Shown here: positions 20,301 through 30,222 of the stretch, piece after piece
How positions within the stretch are numbered: position 1 is the first letter of the stretch
Layout of the letters: every line of letters begins with the position of its first letter
DNA from: Pseudomonadota bacterium
Lineage (GTDB): Bacteria; Pseudomonadota; Alphaproteobacteria; Rhizobiales; Xanthobacteraceae
Assembly (NCBI GenBank): GCA_023449855.1
Contig: JAEXHR010000397.1
Span: forward strand, 45,114-109,113
DNA: 64,000 nt
Reading direction: 5' to 3'
The notes under the pieces: generated by a model
Told to the model about the DNA's origin: nothing
Database searches by the model: none
What the model saw: the letters and a program-made list of their open reading frames with translations, nothing else
Position numbers and translations under genes: made by a program

Positions 20301-23300
20301 AAGCTGCTCGCCAATGACGGCGTGCTCGGCGCTGGCGAGAAGGCGCCAACGGATCTGATCCTGTTGCAGGACTATCAGGTCAAGGCCGGCGATGTGCTGC
20401 CGGTCGATTATAGTTATGTCACCACTATCGCGAAGCCCGGCGAGGCGATCGGGACGACAAATAGAGCCATTAACAACGTGACGCTTGCCGGCGACTGGAC
20501 GCCGCCGCGTCCCGGGGCAGGAAGCTTAGGGTATACCATTAATACCAGCGTCGGAAGTTTCGGGATCGACGCCACCGTGGTGCTGCCTGTCATTCCTGCC
20601 GGGACGATCATCACCTATATTGCGCAGAATGCACTCCCGTCGTCCTATGTCGTGCCGGGCAATGTATTTCCGAATGGGATCGCGATCCTCGACAAGACCG
20701 TCACGGTCGTTGCGGGCAAGCCGTCGCCGGTCGATTTCACGGTGGCTTCCGGAACGCGCCTCGCGGCTGGATCGACTTTCAATTCAGCGGTGACTGTCGC
20801 GCCGACGCTGACGATCGCGACGTCGCTGTTCCAGTCGGGTTTCTCCAGTTACGACGTCAACAGTCATCATGGCCTGGTTGTTGCCGAAGGCGCCAAGCTT
20901 GACGTTGTTATGCCGGTCTACCGCCTTGCGGATACGGTTTTCGCCACCGCCACCGGCACGGATTCCGCGCGCGCCTTGAATATATGGACCCCGCCGGGAT
21001 GGACGGCAGACGCCGCCAACAGCCGTTTGATCCAGCGCGGCGGTGCCAGCCTGATCTTGCGCTCCACCACCGGCGAAGCCGGAGCGCGAGCCGGGACGGG
21101 CCCGATCGACATCCGCGCCGGCGCAGCGATCGGCGTCGATGCGGGCCAGTCGATTAGCCTGCAGGGGACAGATTTCACCATTGATGGCAGGCTGACCGCC
21201 CCGGGTGGCACCATCACCGTGATGGGGAACAGCGCAGCAAAGAACACGGCCGGTCTGATCTGGATCGGCGATCATGCCGTGCTCGATGTTGCCGCACGTG
21301 CGGTGACGGCGAAAAATACAAGCGGTCAGACCTATGGTGTTGTCGGCAAGGGCGGTGCGATCCTGATCGGCGGCGCGATGGACTGGGAAGAGAAGGGCGA
21401 AGCCGACGCGCCGCATGCCTTCGTCGTGATACGCCCCGGCGCAGTGCTCGATGCGTCGGGTGCAAGCGCGGTGCTCGATGTTCCCCAGCCCGGCTTCGGG
21501 AAGAACAGCGCGCCCCTCAATGTCGTCAGCGATGGCGGTACGATCGTGGTGAAGTCCAGCGTCGGGCTCCATCTCGACGGCACGCTGCGCGCGGCGGCCG
21601 GCGGTGCGAACGCCTCCGGCGGTACGCTGGCGCTGGCACTGGAAACAATCAACTATCCAAGGCTCACAGCATCAGGGGATGTGCTGCGGCATCGGGAAGT
21701 CGTCCTCGCCGATATCCAGGGCGATAGCCCGGTCGCAAGCGCGGCGTCGGTGGCGGAGGCCAGGGCCGGCCTTGTCATCGGCACTGCGCGGCTCGGCGCC
21801 GATCGTATTCAGCGAGGCGGGTTCGACAATCTCTCGCTGCTGGTTGACGGTGCATTGTCCTTCGACGGCAATGTCACGCTTGCGATGAACCAGAGCCTGC
21901 GCCTTTACGCCGGCGCGTTTGCCTTGAGCGAGACCGCGAGCGCCAGTTCGCGGGTGTCGCTGTCGGCACCTTACATGCAGCTGGCCGGTGTGACCCGCGT
22001 TGCCCAGGACAATCACACCTTGCCCGCGGTGAGATGGGCCGGCGGTGGTGCCCCAACGCAGCAGATGACCGATGCAGTATTCTCGGTCAACGCCGGTCTG
22101 ATCGACCTACGCGACAGCGTCGTTTTCGGCGTGCGCCAGAATATCGACACCAAGACGTCGTTCTACACCTTAGATCGCCGTGGTTTCGCGCTGCTCGATC
22201 TCACCAGCCGCGGAGATATCCGGGTGCTCGGGAGCACCACATTCGCCACGCCGGGTGACATCACGCTGACCGCCGCGCAGATCTATCCGGCGACCGGCGC
22301 TGGTGGCACGATTACGGCCGGATACGCGGATGATCGCCTGATTCTCCCGGGCAGCGTGCTCAATATTCGGCGTTACGGCGACACCGTCCCGGAGATGCCG
22401 TATTCCGCCTTCGGTTCGCTCAGTCTTGCGGCGGACACCGTCAATCAGGGCGGCGTGGTTCGCGCGCCGTTCGGTGCATTGCAGCTCGGTCTTGTCGCGC
22501 GCAACGGTCAGGCACAGCCCGACGCGGTCAATCTTCTTCCGGGGAGCATAACCTCGGTGAGCGGGGCCGGACTGGTGATGCCCTATGGCGGCACCGTGGA
22601 TGGCCTTGCCTATCGCTATAACGGGACCGCAATCGTCCTCGACGGCGTCGGCGGCATGACCAATACCGCGCCCAAGCGTGGCATCGGTTTCTCAACCATC
22701 CACCTGAACGTCGAGGCCGGTGCGGTTCTCGACCTGTCGGGGGGCGGCGAACTCACCGGTGCTGGCTTTGTGTCGGGCCGCGGCGGTTCGGTCGATATCC
22801 TGACCACGCCGCTGGTGAACGCCAATCCCGGCTACAGCAGCTACAGCAACAAGGGCAATGCGGTCTATGCGATCGTGCCGAGCCGTGCGGCAACCTATGC
22901 GCCGGTGGTGCAGGAAACAGGCTACGGCGCGCCGCCGATTGGGCAGCAGATCACCATTCCCGATGGCGTACCGGGTCTGCCGGCCGGCACCTATATGCTG
23001 ATGCCGTCGAGCTACGCGCTGTTGCCTGGTGCATTCCGTGTCGAGATCGGTGCAGGGAGCCAGACGAGCCTTGCGAGCGCCAGGTCGCTGACGAGCGCGA
23101 TGGCGATCGGCAACGGCTCCTACGTGACGACAGGCACGCTCGGCATCGCCAACACGTCCGTTCGTGCGTCGCTGCCCAATCGGGTGACGATTACGCCGGG
23201 CAGCACCGTGCGCGCGCATTCGTCCTATAACGAGATGGACTACAATGCCTTTGTTGTGGCGGATGCCGCACGTGTCGGCGTGCCGCGCGCGATGGCGACG

Positions 23301-26300
23301 GTCGATGCGAAGACGCTGGACATTCTGTTGGCCAGGCCGACGGTGGCCGATGGCCGCTCGCAACTGCGCTTCGACGGCGATCTGCGCATGAAACCCACCA
23401 CCGGCAGCGATGGCTTCGGCGGCACGGTCAATGTGCGCGGGCTCAGCGAAATCCTCGCAGCGGGCCAGAGCGCCAACCCAGGTCTGCCATATGCATCCGT
23501 CTATGGCGAGGAACTCAGCAAACTCAATGCGCCGCGTCTGGTGCTGAACGGCACGATCACCACCAGCTACGGTGTAACGGGACGTTTCGTCACCATTCAG
23601 GCGAGCTACAACAGTAATCTCATTCTCCGCAGCGGTGCTCGTCTCGCGGCGGCGGAGGTGGTCCTGGCTGGCGGTGTCACGATCGAAGAGGGCGCGTCGA
23701 TCAGTACGATCGGCCGTGGCCGTGCCAGCTACGATTCCAGCGACGGCTTCGTCTTCATGGCCGAGAGCAGTGTTCTGGCGCTGTCCAACGGCTGGATCAA
23801 TCTGCTGCAGACATCGGCGACCACCAACAATGCCAATATCACGGTCGGCGGCTGCGTCACCGTGGACTGCAATCGCACCACGACACTGGTGTCGGAAGGC
23901 ACCATCGCCGCCTCGACATCCGGCGCCTTTACCATCGCCAACAACGTGTCATACGGCACGCGGAACCTCGTGCTCGCCATGTCGGCGGTCAATCTCGGCG
24001 AGGCGGCGAGTCTCGCAGCCGCTGCGGCCTCTGGTCATCTGCCCACGGGCCTAGCGCTCAATCAGAGCCTGCTCGCGCAACTGCTCGCAGGCAATACCGC
24101 GACCGGCGCCCCGGCGCTCGAAACCTTGGTGCTCAATGCGCGCGACAGCGTGAACATTTTTGGCAGCGTGACCCTCGACGCATCGAAGGTCGGGCGGCTG
24201 GTGCTCGGCACGCCCGCAATCTACGGCTATGGCGCTTCGGGCGATGTGGCGACGATCCGCGCGGGCGAGTTCATCTGGACCGGTTCGGAGGCAGCGCCCG
24301 GCGCAGCGATGGCCAGCCTCCTTGGCGACGGCAGGCTCGACATCGCGGCGCAGCGTGTCGTGTTCGGCTCCGCGCCGAATTCCCGGTCGAGCAGCACCGT
24401 AACAGACAATCGTCTCGCGCTTGGCTTCACCAATGTCAGCATTGCCGCCAGCGAGCGCATCACCGCGAACGGCAAGAGCACGCTCGGCGTCCATCATCGG
24501 CAGGGCGATTACGATCCCGGGACCGGCTATCAGTACACCGGCGGTAATCTGACATTCACGACGCCGCTGTTCACCGGCGGGGCGGGGTCGATCAACACGA
24601 TCACCGCCGGCGGCGATATTGTCGTTGCCGGAGCGAATGGCGCGGCAGTGCCGAAGGTCGACGCGCTCGGCGCCCAGCTCAAGCTGACAGGTGACACCCT
24701 CACGGTCGATACCAGTGTCGTGCTGCCGTCGGGCAAGCTTGTCCTGACGGCAACTGGCGACATCATGCTCGGCAACAGTTCGAACCTCGATCTGTCCGGC
24801 CGCGCGGTGCAGATGTTCGACGTCACCAAATATAGCTGGGGCGGCGATCTCGTTCTCACCAGCAATGCCGGTAACATCACGCAGGCGGCGGGATCGATGA
24901 TCGACCTGTCGGCGCAATACAATCGCGGCGGCACGCTTTCCGCGACGGCTTTGAACCAGAGTGCTGGCCACGTCGCTCTCGCCGGATCGATCCGGGGCAG
25001 CGCATCGGGCAATTATGACGCCGGTGGCACGATGATGCCTTACGATGCGGCCGAACTCACTGTGCGCGCGCAGACGCTTGCCGACTTCGCGGGATTGAAC
25101 GTTCGCCTCAACACCGGCGGCGTGTTCGGTGCGCGCAGATTCCAGATCAAGCAGGGCGATCTGGTCGTCGGCGACGAGGTCAAGGCCCGCAATGTCGAGA
25201 TCGCGCTGGATGGCGGGAATCTGACCGTCAACGGCGCCATCGATGCCAGCGGCTACCAGGTCGGCTCGATCCGTCTCGCCGCAATGGGCGATCTCACGAT
25301 CAACGGCATGCTCGATGCCCATGGCGCCGGCCTGCGCGTCGACAGTTACGGCAAGATCATCGATGCCCCCAACCGCGCCATCGTCGATCTGACGTCGCGC
25401 CAGGGTATGCTGACGCTTGGAAGCAATGTCGTGATTGACCTGCGCGCCGGCGCCGGCGTTGCGATGGGTAGTGGCCTCGGCCAGAACGACGGCGTTGCCC
25501 GCGGTACGCTGAACCTCAATGGGCGGCGTCTTGGCGGCAGCGACGGGCAGGGTGGTGTCGACAGCGCAGGCAACGGCGCCAACGATGTCGCCGTCAATGT
25601 GCTCGGGACGCCGCTCGTTCGCGGTGCGAAGACGATCGCCGTCAATGTCTTCCGGATCTATGACGACGCACCGCTGGCCGGCGCACCGGACGTGACCGGG
25701 CACAAGCCGCAGGAAATCACGCAGGCCTATCTTGATGGTATCGACGGCGATAGCAGCGCCTTTATCGATGCAGCGCTTGCCAATACGTCCCTGAGCAACA
25801 GGCTGGCCGGCCTTGGCAGCTATCGCCTGCGGCCTGGCGTTGAGGTCGTCAGCAAGATCAGCGCCGACAATCCGAATGGCGATCTCACCATTGCGGGTGA
25901 TCTCGATCTGTCGAACTATCGCTACGGACCGGATGCCAATCGCGCGAATCCCGCGCTGCGCGGCTTCGGCGAGCCCGGCGTGCTGGCGATCCGTGCCGCC
26001 GGCGATCTCAACATCCGCGGCTCCATCAATGATGGCTTCGCACCGCCGGCGGCCACGCCGGACGATAGCGGGTGGGTTCTGGCCAGCGGCGTGGTGCCGT
26101 ATGGCGGCGACCTCGTGCTGCCGATCGCCGTGACGCTCGATACCGGGACCGGGTTCAAGAAGGGCGCAACGCTCAACTACGATCTGCCGGCGACGTTCAA
26201 CGGCAGTATTCCTGCCGGCACGGTGCTGCCGGTGCGGGCGACCCTGGCTGGCCCTCTCAACCTGTCTGCCGGCACTGTGGTCGGTGCAACCATCTACAAT

Positions 26301-29300
26301 GTCGATGGCAGCGTGGCCTATGCAGCCGGCTCGATCCTGCCGAATGCGATCACGCTCACCGCCGGCATGCAGCTCGGCGCCGGCACGGTGTTGCGCAGCG
26401 CCGCGAACATCGCGGCTCTGACCTGGCCCAAGGGCATCCCGCTGCCGTCGGATATGACATCGACAGCAATGCTGGCGCTGGCGGCCGGCTCGTTGATTCC
26501 ATCGATGACCGATGTCAAACTGCCTGGTGGCCAGCCGGTCAATCTGCGGCCGGTCGTGAACGGCGTGCAGGGGCGCAACTGGGCGGTCGCGCCGATGCTG
26601 GGCGCGGGCGCTACCTCTTGGTCGATGAGCTTCGTCGCTGGCGCCGATCTCAACTCCGCTGATCGGCGCGCGCTCAATCCCGCCTCCGCTGGAACCATCA
26701 GGCTGGCGGATACGCACGCTGTTCGAGATTTCAACATGGAGACCGGCAACACTGCCGTTTGGGGACCGGACAACACGTGGGGCGCCGAGCCAAACACGCC
26801 CGTATCCCCTGAAGATATGTGGCTCTGTGATCTTGATCCTCTTATGTGCATTATCACCCCGGGCGCTCCCACGGTCACCGGTAGCTATCTTGCGGGACCG
26901 GCTTTCAGTGTGTTGCGAACCGGTACGGGCGATCTGGCGATGCTCGCCGCCGGCGATATCCGTATGAACTCGCTCTATGGTGTATACACCGCGGGTACCG
27001 CGACCGCGGTCGATCCGGCTTACAATCGCGCACCGGGACCGCTGTCTGACGGTACGCTCGTCGGTCCCAAGACCACCGAATATGCAGCAGCGCTTTCAAC
27101 CTATCAGGCATGGTATCCGGACCAGGGCGGTAACGTTCTGATCGCGGCCGGTGGCAATCTCGTCGGCGATGTCGCCGGTCAGTCTGGGCGACAGAGTCCT
27201 TCGAGCGTCATTACGGGCAACTGGCTGTGGCGACAGGGAACCGGTACTGCGGTCGTGGATGCGGCAGTGCCGACCTCGTGGTGGATCAATTTCGGCACCT
27301 ACACGGCCAATACATCAGTAGAGTTCGGCGCCGCCGATCTTGTCGGCTTCACCGGCATCGGTGCACTGGGGGGCGGCAACGTCGCGATCCGGGTCGGTGG
27401 CGAGGCCGGCACCATTACGCTGCGCGGTAGTCAGGGGATCAACAACACCGGAGAAAGCAGAAGCCAGGGTCTGGTGGTCGCTGTCGGCAGCACCGGTCGC
27501 GTCGGCACCGATGGATCGCTGACGCTCACCGGCGGCGGCGATATCGACATGCGCATCGCCGGTGCGCTCAACCCGAATCTGGCGCTCACGAACAGCACCG
27601 AGAAACATGCGCTGCCGGGCGCGCTGGTGAACCTGCGTGGCACCATGCATGTGGCGGCCGAGTCGATCGGCGGCATCAAACTCATCTATCGATCGGGAGG
27701 TGGCCTGAACGATGCGTTCGATCCGCGCGGCATCGATCCGTTTGTCGCCTCATCGTCGGACGCACGGTCCGGCATTACGCTGGTGCCCGGCGATTCGACG
27801 GTCTATCTCGAAACCCTGGGCGATCTCGTGCTCGGCGGCGCCGGCGATCCCGGCCGCTCGCAATCGCCGAACCGGTCGATCTTTTCTGTTGGCGGTGCGA
27901 GCTCCGGGAATGGACAGAGCTGGTTCACGCTCTGGACAGATCGCACCGCGATCAACCTGATCTCGGCTGGCGGCAACCTGACGCCCACCACCTCATCATC
28001 TGAAGATCCGTATCGAAACAGTGATCAAAACATGGCGGACGGATCGTTCCTCTATCCGTCAATCCTGCGTGCGGCGGCACTGGGAGGGAACGTCTATTAT
28101 GGAGTCAACGCATTGTCGTATATGCGGAGTTTCCCTGATCTGGTGCCTGCCTTCGTAACGCTCGCGCCATCCAGCCGCGGTGTGCTGGAAATGCTGGCCT
28201 CGGCTTCGATCTATGGCGGGCAGTATTCGTTCAACCTGTCCGGTTCAGGCGCGGCGTTGCCGACGCCGTTCAATCCAGCTTTCATGGGAAGAGATCCCGA
28301 CATAATTAGAGGCAACGGCCTTCAGCCCCTCAGGGCGACCAATACACTGCTCGACACGGTCCCGCTGTCGCTGTTCGCCTTTGGCCCAAATACGGCCGCG
28401 CTCGATATCGGCCGCATTGCGAGTGCCGATCCCATCCGCTTCTACGCGCGAGAAGGTGACGTCGTCGGTCTGCGCACGGGAGAAATACTCGTGTCCGGCA
28501 TAGGCGGTTCCACAACATGGTACAATGCCGCGGCTCCGGTCATGGTGCGAGCGGGGCGCGATATCGTCGGAGCGGGCCTTGCGCCCGGCGTCACACAGAC
28601 GAGTGCCGTGCCGGGTGCGCGCTCGCGCAGCAATCTGATCGTGCACAGCACTCCGAATGATGTCTCGATCATCTCGGCGGGCCGCGACATCATCTATGCC
28701 AATTTCGATATCGCCGGTCCCGGCACGCTCGAAGTGTCGGCGGCGCGCAATCTGTATCAGGCCGACAAGGGGGCGATCACCAGCATCGGAGCGATCGCGA
28801 TCGGCGACAAACGGCGCGGCGCCGATATCGTGATGCTCGCCGGCCGCGACGCTGCAGGGCCGGACTACGATGCGTTCGCGGCGCTCTATCTCGATCCGCG
28901 GAATCTGGCCGTCACGGGTGTGCCGCTGGCCGATCAGCCGGGCAAGGTCGCGAAAACCTATGAGAAGGATCTGGCGTCCTGGCTGAGGGATCGTTACGGC
29001 TTTGCGGGTCCGGACACCGAAGCGCAAGCCGCTTTCGACAAGCTCGCGCCCGAGCAGCAGCGCATCTTCCTGCGCCAGGTGTATTTCGCCGAACTCACCG
29101 CCGGCGGCCGTGAATACAATGATGACAATAACGCGCGTCACGGCTCCTATCTGCGCGGCCGCAATGCGATTGCGGCGCTGTTTCCGAACGGCGCGGCCTA
29201 TGGCGGCGATATCACGATGTTCGGCGGCTCCGGCGTTCGCACCCAATCGGGCGGCGACATCCAGATGTTCACGCCGGGCGGTCGCACCGTCATCGGCGTG

Positions 29301-30068
29301 GAAGGTCAGGTGCCGCCGGCCTCCGCGGGTCTGGTCACGCAAGGTCGCGGCGACATCCAGATCTACTCCAAAGGCAGCATCCTGCTCGGCCTGTCGCGTA
29401 TCATGACGACCTTCGGCGGCGATATCATCGCGTGGTCCGCGGAAGGCGACATCAATGCCGGTCGCGGCTCGAAGACGACGGTGATCTATGCGCCGCCGAA
29501 ACGTGTCTACGACAATTATGGCGGCGTGCTTCTGTCCTCGCAGGTGCCGTCGTCCGGCGCGGGGATCGCGACCCTGAACCCGATCGCGGAAGTCTCGGCC
29601 GGCGACGTGGATCTGATCGCGCCGCTCGGCACCATCGACGCCGGTGAAGCGGGTATTCGTGTCTCCGGCAACGTCAATCTGGCGGCGCTGCAGATCGTCA
29701 ACGCAGCGAACATCCAGGTGCAGGGCACATCATCCGGCATTCCCACCGTGCAGGCGCCGAGCATCAGCGCTGCATTGTCGACCTCGAATGCTGCGGCCGC
29801 GACACAGCAGACGGCCACGCCGGCTCAAGGCAGCGGCAACGCGCAGCCATCGGTGATCATCGTCGAGGTCCTCGGCTATGGCGGTGGTGACGACCGCGAG
29901 CAGGGCGACAACGGGCGACGGGATCACAAGCAGACGCAGCTCAAGGAGGAAACGACCGGCGCAGTGCATGTTCTGGGCAACGGCCCCATCACCCAAGACC
30001 AACTTCAGAGTCTGACCGATGAAGAGAAGATGCGTCTCCTGTCGGCTGAGCGTCGCCGGCAACTGTGA
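17322..30068 (+). CDS. Giant filamentous haemagglutinin-type (TpsA) exoprotein
   Basis: Protein of 4248 residues, starting at ATG 17322 with AAGGAA upstream; a TTG eight codons earlier is less likely. A long signal peptide (about 1-45, ending AVHARA) is followed by an Ala/Gln-rich segment (about 55-110). The two-partner secretion domain of the haemagglutinin N-terminal family comes next (about 130-250: GQTQVNIRQTTQQAILNWTS, VYVINQSGIIFGG). Thousands of residues of beta-helix-type repeats follow, rich in G, T, N and D, with recurring GGxITL and AGxxIDVSG patterns. The C-terminus is charged (EEKMRLLSAERRRQL) and has no autotransporter barrel. Such proteins are exported by a TpsB (FhaC-like) transporter, which is not in the window. 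It is probably a surface adhesin or biofilm factor. PdtA, controlled by the P. aeruginosa PUMA3 system, is the closest described parallel in arrangement. Confidence 0.9.
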   Translation: MSVRPVNTSSTARILSHRATRHAALFAGVSALTLFAISSAVHARALNGGNAGSVSAPNIAADAASQAAQQAATAARQTQDSLARAARAVQDIQAVQAAARAAAAAAQVSATAPVAVPNGLGAGGLLPNMPAGWAGANAPTQGVDGNGQTQVNIRQTTQQAILNWTSFNVGARTTLTFDQQGNGNWTALNRVNGGTAPSQILGNIKADGQVYVINQSGIIFGGNSQVNVGALIASTAGITDQQFRTNGIYSTRTGATYLPSFTAAGGKVVVEAGASISTHAPSSVTVGGGTVLMIGSEVINAGAIATPKGQTILAAGDDFILRRGYGTDANQLSTIYGSEIAPVIRAGSAAGKVTNSGVVLSQRGDITLAGRSLTQDGILLATTSVHQRGTIHLLNAASDAAGSVTITGRSVSAITPELESRDTALNAQRDALIAASGPNPLALAQFDNLSPLTDRRDQSRIEIVTGGLVHFQNGSYTAAQGGQVAVSAGKRVFAEAGSVIDVSGVQGAVRPMSANQVQVNVQGNELRDSPVNRDSGALLNKNVWIDIRDLVFVAAGTGGYAGERYYTKGGLLEVGGYLANTAHTIGEWAAVGGTITLAGPEVIAQQGVRFNIAGGSVNYDGGWIYSSKLIGADGRIYSFDNAPASMRFVAAAGGFVRTHNIQGKVSDQLTEVWSTVFDRTTSRRWEDGYTVGRDAGRLNLSTPTALMEADIIADVIKGARQTSARAANVADGYKQVQNAAPLQGTLGLGRYGAALGGSGLYASDVRFGDVAFITAGLTATDTLASTRNGTAWFDAGHINALHLGGLDIGTSDTITIDRAVTLADGGRINLNAAVVDFKADVTARGGSLTVDNYFKGGGDRGAAQVLFKNGASSITLHDGVTLDLRGLWVNALLNKDDTGKIAYLDGGAVRLASTHDVTLKTGSVIDVSSGGAVLANGKTKGGKGGDVTLIADQEISQLQVNGLLTLDGNIRGYGVNGGGTLRIESGTAIGIGGKLLANDGVLGAGEKAPTDLILLQDYQVKAGDVLPVDYSYVTTIAKPGEAIGTTNRAINNVTLAGDWTPPRPGAGSLGYTINTSVGSFGIDATVVLPVIPAGTIITYIAQNALPSSYVVPGNVFPNGIAILDKTVTVVAGKPSPVDFTVASGTRLAAGSTFNSAVTVAPTLTIATSLFQSGFSSYDVNSHHGLVVAEGAKLDVVMPVYRLADTVFATATGTDSARALNIWTPPGWTADAANSRLIQRGGASLILRSTTGEAGARAGTGPIDIRAGAAIGVDAGQSISLQGTDFTIDGRLTAPGGTITVMGNSAAKNTAGLIWIGDHAVLDVAARAVTAKNTSGQTYGVVGKGGAILIGGAMDWEEKGEADAPHAFVVIRPGAVLDASGASAVLDVPQPGFGKNSAPLNVVSDGGTIVVKSSVGLHLDGTLRAAAGGANASGGTLALALETINYPRLTASGDVLRHREVVLADIQGDSPVASAASVAEARAGLVIGTARLGADRIQRGGFDNLSLLVDGALSFDGNVTLAMNQSLRLYAGAFALSETASASSRVSLSAPYMQLAGVTRVAQDNHTLPAVRWAGGGAPTQQMTDAVFSVNAGLIDLRDSVVFGVRQNIDTKTSFYTLDRRGFALLDLTSRGDIRVLGSTTFATPGDITLTAAQIYPATGAGGTITAGYADDRLILPGSVLNIRRYGDTVPEMPYSAFGSLSLAADTVNQGGVVRAPFGALQLGLVARNGQAQPDAVNLLPGSITSVSGAGLVMPYGGTVDGLAYRYNGTAIVLDGVGGMTNTAPKRGIGFSTIHLNVEAGAVLDLSGGGELTGAGFVSGRGGSVDILTTPLVNANPGYSSYSNKGNAVYAIVPSRAATYAPVVQETGYGAPPIGQQITIPDGVPGLPAGTYMLMPSSYALLPGAFRVEIGAGSQTSLASARSLTSAMAIGNGSYVTTGTLGIANTSVRASLPNRVTITPGSTVRAHSSYNEMDYNAFVVADAARVGVPRAMATVDAKTLDILLARPTVADGRSQLRFDGDLRMKPTTGSDGFGGTVNVRGLSEILAAGQSANPGLPYASVYGEELSKLNAPRLVLNGTITTSYGVTGRFVTIQASYNSNLILRSGARLAAAEVVLAGGVTIEEGASISTIGRGRASYDSSDGFVFMAESSVLALSNGWINLLQTSATTNNANITVGGCVTVDCNRTTTLVSEGTIAASTSGAFTIANNVSYGTRNLVLAMSAVNLGEAASLAAAAASGHLPTGLALNQSLLAQLLAGNTATGAPALETLVLNARDSVNIFGSVTLDASKVGRLVLGTPAIYGYGASGDVATIRAGEFIWTGSEAAPGAAMASLLGDGRLDIAAQRVVFGSAPNSRSSSTVTDNRLALGFTNVSIAASERITANGKSTLGVHHRQGDYDPGTGYQYTGGNLTFTTPLFTGGAGSINTITAGGDIVVAGANGAAVPKVDALGAQLKLTGDTLTVDTSVVLPSGKLVLTATGDIMLGNSSNLDLSGRAVQMFDVTKYSWGGDLVLTSNAGNITQAAGSMIDLSAQYNRGGTLSATALNQSAGHVALAGSIRGSASGNYDAGGTMMPYDAAELTVRAQTLADFAGLNVRLNTGGVFGARRFQIKQGDLVVGDEVKARNVEIALDGGNLTVNGAIDASGYQVGSIRLAAMGDLTINGMLDAHGAGLRVDSYGKIIDAPNRAIVDLTSRQGMLTLGSNVVIDLRAGAGVAMGSGLGQNDGVARGTLNLNGRRLGGSDGQGGVDSAGNGANDVAVNVLGTPLVRGAKTIAVNVFRIYDDAPLAGAPDVTGHKPQEITQAYLDGIDGDSSAFIDAALANTSLSNRLAGLGSYRLRPGVEVVSKISADNPNGDLTIAGDLDLSNYRYGPDANRANPALRGFGEPGVLAIRAAGDLNIRGSINDGFAPPAATPDDSGWVLASGVVPYGGDLVLPIAVTLDTGTGFKKGATLNYDLPATFNGSIPAGTVLPVRATLAGPLNLSAGTVVGATIYNVDGSVAYAAGSILPNAITLTAGMQLGAGTVLRSAANIAALTWPKGIPLPSDMTSTAMLALAAGSLIPSMTDVKLPGGQPVNLRPVVNGVQGRNWAVAPMLGAGATSWSMSFVAGADLNSADRRALNPASAGTIRLADTHAVRDFNMETGNTAVWGPDNTWGAEPNTPVSPEDMWLCDLDPLMCIITPGAPTVTGSYLAGPAFSVLRTGTGDLAMLAAGDIRMNSLYGVYTAGTATAVDPAYNRAPGPLSDGTLVGPKTTEYAAALSTYQAWYPDQGGNVLIAAGGNLVGDVAGQSGRQSPSSVITGNWLWRQGTGTAVVDAAVPTSWWINFGTYTANTSVEFGAADLVGFTGIGALGGGNVAIRVGGEAGTITLRGSQGINNTGESRSQGLVVAVGSTGRVGTDGSLTLTGGGDIDMRIAGALNPNLALTNSTEKHALPGALVNLRGTMHVAAESIGGIKLIYRSGGGLNDAFDPRGIDPFVASSSDARSGITLVPGDSTVYLETLGDLVLGGAGDPGRSQSPNRSIFSVGGASSGNGQSWFTLWTDRTAINLISAGGNLTPTTSSSEDPYRNSDQNMADGSFLYPSILRAAALGGNVYYGVNALSYMRSFPDLVPAFVTLAPSSRGVLEMLASASIYGGQYSFNLSGSGAALPTPFNPAFMGRDPDIIRGNGLQPLRATNTLLDTVPLSLFAFGPNTAALDIGRIASADPIRFYAREGDVVGLRTGEILVSGIGGSTTWYNAAAPVMVRAGRDIVGAGLAPGVTQTSAVPGARSRSNLIVHSTPNDVSIISAGRDIIYANFDIAGPGTLEVSAARNLYQADKGAITSIGAIAIGDKRRGADIVMLAGRDAAGPDYDAFAALYLDPRNLAVTGVPLADQPGKVAKTYEKDLASWLRDRYGFAGPDTEAQAAFDKLAPEQQRIFLRQVYFAELTAGGREYNDDNNARHGSYLRGRNAIAALFPNGAAYGGDITMFGGSGVRTQSGGDIQMFTPGGRTVIGVEGQVPPASAGLVTQGRGDIQIYSKGSILLGLSRIMTTFGGDIIAWSAEGDINAGRGSKTTVIYAPPKRVYDNYGGVLLSSQVPSSGAGIATLNPIAEVSAGDVDLIAPLGTIDAGEAGIRVSGNVNLAALQIVNAANIQVQGTSSGIPTVQAPSISAALSTSNAAAATQQTATPAQGSGNAQPSVIIVEVLGYGGGDDREQGDNGRRDHKQTQLKEETTGAVHVLGNGPITQDQLQSLTDEEKMRLLSAERRRQL

Positions 30069-30106
30069 TTGAAGTCCGGGTAAGCGCGACCTGAATGTCC
30101 AGCGGT

Positions 30107-30140
30107 GTTTCCCTCCATTGCCTCCGAGGCAGATTGAGGG
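30107..30140 (+). terminator. Possible imperfect hairpin after tpsA
   Basis: Arms CCCTCCATTGCCTC and GAGGCAGATTGAGGG pair with a few mismatches about 40 nt after the tpsA stop. No T tract follows, so a Rho-independent role is uncertain. Confidence 0.35.
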
Positions 30141-30222
30141 ACTTCACGAACTGCTGCGCGATGGCTTCATGAAGTTCAGCGTACGTAGCGCAGACGCCGA
30201 AGGCAGGAGGATGCGCACCGAA

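Noticed and set aside
24051..26717. 888-codon open frame opposite the giant tpsA gene
   Set aside because: Antisense shadow of a GC-rich repetitive gene. Its sequence is rich in Arg, His and Asp with no recognisable domain.
17322..30068. Type V autotransporter
   Set aside because: There is no C-terminal beta-barrel; the N-terminus is a two-partner secretion domain.
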